Below are positions 59,513 to 64,000 of a DNA stretch of 64,000 nt, piece after piece. Positions within the stretch are counted from its first letter, which is position 1. Each line of letters begins with the position of its first letter. Below the pieces are notes generated by a model that worked only from the letters and a program-made list of their open reading frames with translations, was not told where the DNA came from and searched no databases. Location: contig DBFBGR010000015.1 in assembly GCA_048201935.1 (NCBI GenBank), positions 62,001 through 126,000 of the forward strand, given 5' to 3'. A program made the translations under genes and the position numbers. Source of the DNA: MGBC124762 sp048201935. Its GTDB lineage: Bacteria > Bacillota > Clostridia > Oscillospirales > Oscillospiraceae.

Positions 59513-60589
59513 ATGGACTATAAAATTGCCCTCATTGGCGGCGACGGCATCGGCCCGGACATCGTCAAGCAGGCTGTGAAGGTGCTGGACGCCGTGGGCG
59601 AGAAATTCGGCCACCGCTTTAGCTATGTGGATGTGCTCATGGGCGGCTGCGCCACCGATGCGGTGGGGGTCAGCTACCCCGCGGGCACCGCCGAGAAGTG
59701 CAAGGAATGCGACGCTGTTTTGCTGGGGGCGGTAGGCGGGCCCAAGTGGGGCAGCGACAAGCCCGCCGAGCAGCGGCCGGAGACCGCCCTGCTTGCCATT
59801 CGCAAGGACCTGGGGCTCTACGCCAACCTGCGCCCGGCCATGCTCCGCCCGGCGCTGAAGGACGCATGCCCGCTGAAGAAGGAGACCGCCGAGGCGGGCA
59901 TCGACCTGATGATGGTCCGGGAGCTGACGGGCGGGGTGTACTTCGGCAAGCGGGATAAGTACCAGACCCCGGATAAGGGCCTGGAGGCCACCGACCTGAT
60001 GGCCTACTCGGAGATGGAGATCGAGCGCATCGGCCGCCGGGCCTTTGAGCTGGCCCGGATGCGCCGCAAGAAGGTGTCCAGCGTGGACAAGGCCAACGTG
60101 CTGGAGACCTCCCGGCTGTGGCGCTCTGTCATGCATAAGCTGGCCCAGGAGTACAGCGATGTGGAATATGAGGACGTGCTGGTGGACAACTGCGCCATGC
60201 AGATCGTGAAGGACCCGGGGCAGTTCGACGTGATCGTCACCGAGAATATGTTCGGCGACATCCTCTCCGACGAGGCCAGCATGGTCACCGGCTCCATCGG
60301 GCTGCTGCCCTCGGCCTCCATGGGAGACGGCAGTCCCGCCCTCTACGAGCCCATCCACGGCTCCGCCCCGGACATCGCCGGTCAGGACAAGGCCAACCCC
60401 ATCGCCACCATCCTCTCGGCGGCTATGATGCTGCGCTACTCCTTCCACCTCAGCGCCGAGGCCGACGCGGTGGAAAAGGCGGTGGACGCGGTGCTGGACG
60501 CGGGCTGGCGGACCCCGGACATCGCCGAGCCCGGCGTGACGGCCATCGGCACCGAGCGCATGGGCGATCTCATCTGCCAGGCGCTGTAA
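59513..60589 (+). CDS. leuB: 3-isopropylmalate dehydrogenase
   Basis: A 358-residue NAD-dependent enzyme. Key blocks: ALIGGDGIGPDIV at the start, LLGAVGGPKW, RELTGGVYFGKR and VDNCAMQIV, then NMFGDILSDEASMVTGSIGLLPSAS (in part) and EPIHGSAPDIAGQDKANPIA. It oxidises and decarboxylates 3-isopropylmalate to the leucine 2-oxoacid. The ATG at 59513 follows AAGGAG; a frame running back to 59366 overlaps the TfoX-like gene and is rejected. leuA is not in the window. Confidence 0.95.
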   Translation: MDYKIALIGGDGIGPDIVKQAVKVLDAVGEKFGHRFSYVDVLMGGCATDAVGVSYPAGTAEKCKECDAVLLGAVGGPKWGSDKPAEQRPETALLAIRKDLGLYANLRPAMLRPALKDACPLKKETAEAGIDLMMVRELTGGVYFGKRDKYQTPDKGLEATDLMAYSEMEIERIGRRAFELARMRRKKVSSVDKANVLETSRLWRSVMHKLAQEYSDVEYEDVLVDNCAMQIVKDPGQFDVIVTENMFGDILSDEASMVTGSIGLLPSASMGDGSPALYEPIHGSAPDIAGQDKANPIATILSAAMMLRYSFHLSAEADAVEKAVDAVLDAGWRTPDIAEPGVTAIGTERMGDLICQAL

Positions 60590-60601
60590 GGCGCGTTTTC
60601 A

Positions 60602-60635
60602 ACGGGCGGTCCCACACCGGGGCCGTCCGTTTTTT
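60602..60635 (+). terminator. Terminator of the leu operon
   Basis: ACGGGCGGTCCC (60602-60613) pairs over 12 bp with 60619-60630 across ACACC, then T6. Confidence 0.85.
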
Positions 60636-60695
60636 GCGAGCTTGTGAAAAATTTCCCCGGCTTCAAACGTGTTGAGGGTGAAAGGAGTTGAGGGC

Positions 60696-61166
60696 ATGAC
60701 GCAAACAGAGCTGACCGAGCTGGTGGAGACGTACTCCCCCATGCTGTTGCGCGCCGCCCTCACCCGGCTGTCCACCCCCGCCGACGCGGAGGACGCGGTA
60801 CAGGAGGTCTTTTTGAAGGTGCTGGACCGGCAGCCCCATTTCCGGGATGGGGAGCACGCCAAGGCGTGGCTCATTCGAGCCACCCTGAACCAGGCCAGCG
60901 ACCTGCGCCGAAGGCGGCGTGACGACGCGCCCTTGGACGAGACCCTGACCACCGCCCCCGACGCCATGGAGGAACGGCTGGACCTCCTCTCCGCTGTACG
61001 CTCTCTGCCCCCGGCGTACAGCGCCGTGATCCATCTCTACTACTATGAGGGCTACTCCATCAAGGAGATCGCCAGGCTGCTGGCCCTCCCCTCCCCCACT
61101 GTGGGCACTCGTCTGGCCCGGGGCCGGGAGCGGCTGCGCCGACTATGTAAGGAGGATACCCCATGA
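60696..61166 (+). CDS. ECF-type RNA polymerase sigma factor, second copy in the window
   Basis: A 156-residue sigma factor, the same length as the one at 17733-18203. The ATG at 60696 has AAAGGAG 8 bases upstream; 60669 is a less likely start. Region 2 is about 8-75 (LVETYSPMLLRAALTRLSTPADAEDAVQEVFLKVL in part) and region 4 about 105-150 (LPPAYSAVIHLYYYEGYSIKEIARLL in part, then TRLARGRERLRRL). A GTGAAAAATTTCC stretch just upstream may be a -35-like block for autoregulation. It overlaps the membrane protein by 4 bases. Confidence 0.92.
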   Translation: MTQTELTELVETYSPMLLRAALTRLSTPADAEDAVQEVFLKVLDRQPHFRDGEHAKAWLIRATLNQASDLRRRRRDDAPLDETLTTAPDAMEERLDLLSAVRSLPPAYSAVIHLYYYEGYSIKEIARLLALPSPTVGTRLARGRERLRRLCKEDTP

Positions 61167-62059
61167 ACGCTGAGGAATACCGCCGCGCGGTGGACGCTGT
61201 GGACTTTTCGCCCGACTTTGCCCGCCGCACCCTCTCTTTGCTGGAGGCCCGCCGAAAGGAGACCGCTTCCATGAAACGCATTTCTCTCAAGCCCGCGCTC
61301 ATCGCCGCCGCCATGCTGGTGGCTCTGGCCGTCACCGCCTCCGCCGCTTTTTTGCTGCTCTCCCCCAGCCAGGTGGCCCAGCACGTCGGAAACAACGCCC
61401 TGGCCGCCGCCTTTGAGAGTGGCGACGCCATCACCGTCAACGATACCCAGAGCGTGAGCGACTACCAGGTCACTCTGATGGGTCTGCTCCCCGGCCAGGC
61501 CCTGGACCAGGTGGAGGACCTCTCCGGCCAGGTGGAGAGCGCCAAGACCTACGCCGTGCTGGCCTATGCCCGCACCGACGGCACGCCCATCACCGACGAC
61601 GTGCCCGAGCTCACCGTCTCCCCGCTGGTGGAGGGCTACGCCCCGTGGCAGCTCAACGCCTGGACCCTGGGCGGCAGCACCCACACCTTCGCCCAGGACG
61701 GGACTTTGTACTACCTCTTCGAGTGCGACAGCGTGGAGCCCTTCGCCGACCACACCGTGTATCTGGCCGTCTACCCCGGTACCCACATCCCGCCCAGCGC
61801 GGAGCTCTTCTCCTTCGGCCCCGACGGCGCCATCGCCTACCAGTCCGGCCAGGACGGGGCTCTCTTTACCCTGCCCCTGGACGCCAGCAAGGCCGACCCC
61901 ATTCTGGCCGCTCAGGCCATGGAGCCCTGGATGCAGCCCCAGGCCTCCCAGCCGCCTGTGGACGCTGAGGTCTCCCCGGACGATGTGGAGTTTACCTGGG
62001 AGAACGCCGAGGACGCCCAGGTGGTCCAAAACGGCGTGGTCCTCTCCCCCGTAGCGTAA
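61163..62059 (+). CDS. Membrane-anchored protein, probable anti-sigma factor partner
   Basis: A 298-residue protein: a cytoplasmic N-terminus of about 45 residues (NAEEYRRAVDAVDFSPDF), one transmembrane segment (about 46-68, ALIAAAMLVALAVTASAAFLL in part) and an extracytoplasmic part of about 225 residues with the DUF4179-like VSDYQVTLMGLLPGQALDQ motif. It ends in a Pro/Gln-rich stretch. The start overlaps the sigma gene (ATGA). Sequence similarity to the protein at 16307-17749 is weak outside the layout. The anti-sigma role is inferred from position and layout. Confidence 0.68.
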   Translation: MNAEEYRRAVDAVDFSPDFARRTLSLLEARRKETASMKRISLKPALIAAAMLVALAVTASAAFLLLSPSQVAQHVGNNALAAAFESGDAITVNDTQSVSDYQVTLMGLLPGQALDQVEDLSGQVESAKTYAVLAYARTDGTPITDDVPELTVSPLVEGYAPWQLNAWTLGGSTHTFAQDGTLYYLFECDSVEPFADHTVYLAVYPGTHIPPSAELFSFGPDGAIAYQSGQDGALFTLPLDASKADPILAAQAMEPWMQPQASQPPVDAEVSPDDVEFTWENAEDAQVVQNGVVLSPVA

Positions 62060-62073
62060 GTCTTTCCAAGCGC

Positions 62074-62107
62074 AAAAAAGGGACAGCCCGCTGGGCTGTC
62101 CCTTTTT
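62074..62107. terminator. Bidirectional terminator at the end of the sigma operon
   Basis: AAAAAGGGACAGCCC (62075-62089) pairs with 62093-62107 across GCT, with A and T ends for both strands. Confidence 0.88.
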
Positions 62108-62115
62108 CATGCTGG

Positions 62116-64000
62116 TCATTGCTTCTCCCAGGCGGTCTCCGCCGGGCTGAGAGGCGCGGCGTGGCCGTCCAGCCAGAAGAGCCGCAGCTTGGCCGCGTCG
62201 CGGTCCACCTGGGCGGTGAGCTGGTCGGCGGTGAGCTTTTTAACGCCCACCAGAGCTCCGTCCTCGTCATAGGTCGCCGCCAGCACAGCCTCGTCCTGGC
62301 CCAGCAGGGGAGCGACGGCCAGAGTCCCCTCCGGGGAGCAGGCCCAGCTCAGGCTCCGGGCCGTGCCCGTCAGCGTGCCCGTGACCGTGCCGTCGGGCTG
62401 GGGGGCGAAGTACACCTTGCCGTCGGGGTCTTGTACCAACTGATATTTGACGTTGTCGCAGGAGAGTTTTTTGAAGTCCTCGGCGGTGACGGCGTAGCCG
62501 CCCGCGCCCTGGACGGCCAGGAGGCGGCCGTCCGGCGCATTGTCCACATCGGACCACCACCCCACGCTCAGACCAATGCTGGCGTGCTCGCCCAGGGGCC
62601 CGGAGAGCTCCATGCATCTGTCTCTTTCCAGCTCCACATTGGCCTCGGTGTTGCCCGTGATGCGGGCGTCGTCCTCAGCCTGGAAGACGGAAGAATTGCT
62701 GCCAACGACAACGCCCTTCGTATTGCCGCTGATGGTCCCGCCGTCTATGAAGAGGTCGCCGTCATTGAGGTGCACACCATACCCGGCGCCGTTCGTCATG
62801 CCCTTCACGCTGCCGCCGTGCATATGGAGGGCGCTGCCCGCTTGGATATCCATGCCCCGCTCTCCGCCGGTGACCGTGCCGCCGTAGAGGCGCAGGACGT
62901 TCGGGCTCGACGACGGTGTAAGGGCAATGATGGTCGCTTGCGCATTGCTGCTGGAAACCACCCCGCTCCCCTGACAGTCGCAGAGGTCCAGCGTGGAGTT
63001 CAGGAGGTTAATGGTAGTGTAGCGATCGGATGTGACCATGTGACCGTTGAGGCACAGGCTAAAGGTTTTTTCAGAGTAGGCCCAGGGGCTGGCGAGGGTC
63101 ACGTCGGTGGTGAGATAGTAATTCCCACTGTCTTGGGGCAGGCTGTCCGTCTTGTCCCAGGCCGTGAAGGTCACCAGGCCCTTCCCCGTGGTCTCGCAGT
63201 CCACACTGACGGCGTGGACGTGGGGCTCCCGGGCCAGCACCAGGCACCGGGCCCCATCCACGGTCTGCTCCTGCAGGCAGTAGCCCTCGTTGGTCAGGCT
63301 GAATTTGTCGGCGGGGGTGTCGCCCAGCTTCACGATGGGTACGCCCACCTTGTCCGCCATTGTTCTCGGCGACAGGACAACAAACTCGATCTTCAGCGTC
63401 TCGCCGGTGTAGGCGGTGGCGTCGAGGAAGGGAATGGTGTTCACCGGGGCTTCGCTTTCCACAAGGTAAATGTCCGCTTTGGAGCCGCTGACCTTGGGCG
63501 TGCCCACCAGGGTGAGCATGGCCTTGTCGTAACTGCCGTTGTGGTTGAGATACACCCCGTAGTAGGGGCCGGTGATCTCGCCGCCCTTGAGGGTGATGTA
63601 GCCCTTGCCCGAGATAGCCCCCAAGACACCCTCCGCGGCCGTGTTGATGACCTTACCGCTTTCCATCACCAGTTCACCGCTGTCGGTGAGGTCGCCGGTG
63701 ACGTCGATCACACAGCCAGCACTGGTCATGACCCCGCTGCCAACGCAGTCGGACACGGTGAGTTTTTTGTTGGCAATCACCTTAAAGCAGTTGCCGTTCA
63801 TATTCATCGTGTTGCCGTTGAGGCAGAGGTCGATCCTCTCCGCGTCGTCGGCAAAATCGAGTTGACTCTCCGAGGTGATGTCGCTCTCCAAGCGGTAGCT
63901 GCCCGCGGGCAGTTTAATGGGGTAGCCGTCACTCTCGGGCTCGAGCTCCTCGCCGTCCACCAGGAGGGCGTTCCCCTCCCCGGCGGTGAAGGCGTGGTCA
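62116..64000 (-). CDS. Large secreted beta-helix-like protein (N-terminus outside window)
   Basis: The frame is open to the window edge (at least 628 residues). Repeating short beta strands with LCLNGNTMNMNGNCFKV, ITLKGGEITGPYYGVYLN and LHMHGGSVKGMTNGAGYGVHLNDG (each in part) look like a right-handed beta-helix of a surface or adhesin-type protein. Two similar halves are seen (about 1-230 and 255-510). The last 88 residues, starting TGTLTG and ending PLSPAETAWEKQ, match the C-terminal module of the LRR protein at 51260-53134. No signal sequence can be seen because the start lies outside. Confidence 0.75.
   Translation of the reverse strand, partial: DHAFTAGEGNALLVDGEELEPESDGYPIKLPAGSYRLESDITSESQLDFADDAERIDLCLNGNTMNMNGNCFKVIANKKLTVSDCVGSGVMTSAGCVIDVTGDLTDSGELVMESGKVINTAAEGVLGAISGKGYITLKGGEITGPYYGVYLNHNGSYDKAMLTLVGTPKVSGSKADIYLVESEAPVNTIPFLDATAYTGETLKIEFVVLSPRTMADKVGVPIVKLGDTPADKFSLTNEGYCLQEQTVDGARCLVLAREPHVHAVSVDCETTGKGLVTFTAWDKTDSLPQDSGNYYLTTDVTLASPWAYSEKTFSLCLNGHMVTSDRYTTINLLNSTLDLCDCQGSGVVSSSNAQATIIALTPSSSPNVLRLYGGTVTGGERGMDIQAGSALHMHGGSVKGMTNGAGYGVHLNDGDLFIDGGTISGNTKGVVVGSNSSVFQAEDDARITGNTEANVELERDRCMELSGPLGEHASIGLSVGWWSDVDNAPDGRLLAVQGAGGYAVTAEDFKKLSCDNVKYQLVQDPDGKVYFAPQPDGTVTGTLTGTARSLSWACSPEGTLAVAPLLGQDEAVLAATYDEDGALVGVKKLTADQLTAQVDRDAAKLRLFWLDGHAAPLSPAETAWEKQ

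Overview
The window looks like a chromosomal segment of a GC-rich, low-copy Firmicute of the class Clostridia, most likely an Oscillospiraceae (Flavonifractor/Lawsonibacter-like) gut anaerobe. The reasons are a GC-rich third codon position throughout, a sporulation protein (YtfJ/GerW), an IspH protein fused to ribosomal protein S1 (a clostridial trait), tRNA-dependent Asn synthesis (AspRS plus GatCAB), two T-box leaders, BMP/Nup-type nucleoside uptake and BspA-type leucine-rich surface proteins. This placement is inferred from gene content and no database was searched. I see no prophage, transposase, integrase or CRISPR array.

Layout. 1-3184: end of scpB, then DUF2953, ytfJ, a D-Ala-D-Ala carboxypeptidase and an rRNA pseudouridine synthase. 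3291-8722: an RpiR-type regulator, a flavoprotein, cmk, plsC and the ispH-rpsA fusion, all tightly spaced or overlapping. 8809-12977: pcrA, a convergent 3-methyladenine glycosylase and an EamA exporter. 12974-16249: a T-box with a UGG specifier in front of a TrpXYZ-like ABC transporter. 16307-21143: an ECF sigma/membrane anti-sigma pair, a CDP-alcohol phosphatidyltransferase and a two-component system. 21205-29489: MarR plus an ABC-2 drug exporter, then a MacAB-like efflux cassette ending in an SLH-domain protein. 29542-30351: a tRNA cluster on the minus strand (Val, Asp, Phe, Gly, Cys and a broken Cys). 30425-35676: nucleoside-type ABC transporter with its BMP lipoprotein.

35911-42285 holds sfsA, two small membrane proteins and an Asn-specific T-box driving aspS-gatC-gatA-gatB. 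42366-46143 holds a family 4 uracil-DNA glycosylase, a small unknown, rpmE, a flavin reductase, hflX and a YigZ protein. 46318-51204 is a macromolecular-synthesis type cluster (dgt-like, dnaG, rpoD, radC). 51260-56698 carries two secreted leucine-rich repeat proteins that bracket an isolated eutQ-eutH pair. 56701-60589 is a Crp-family regulator divergent from leuC-leuD-tfoX-like-leuB. 60696-62059 is a second ECF sigma/anti-sigma pair, and the right edge is a truncated secreted protein.

The most interesting signals are non-coding. Both leucine-rich repeat genes start their mRNAs with the same two-hairpin leader; the first hairpin differs in sequence but keeps its pairing, placed at the same distance from the promoter. 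One of two tandem tRNA-Cys genes carries a 59-nt structured insertion in its T loop. The fused ispH-rpsA frame has a strong internal ribosome-binding site exactly at the domain junction. Two secreted proteins with unrelated bodies share a C-terminal module of about 88 residues.
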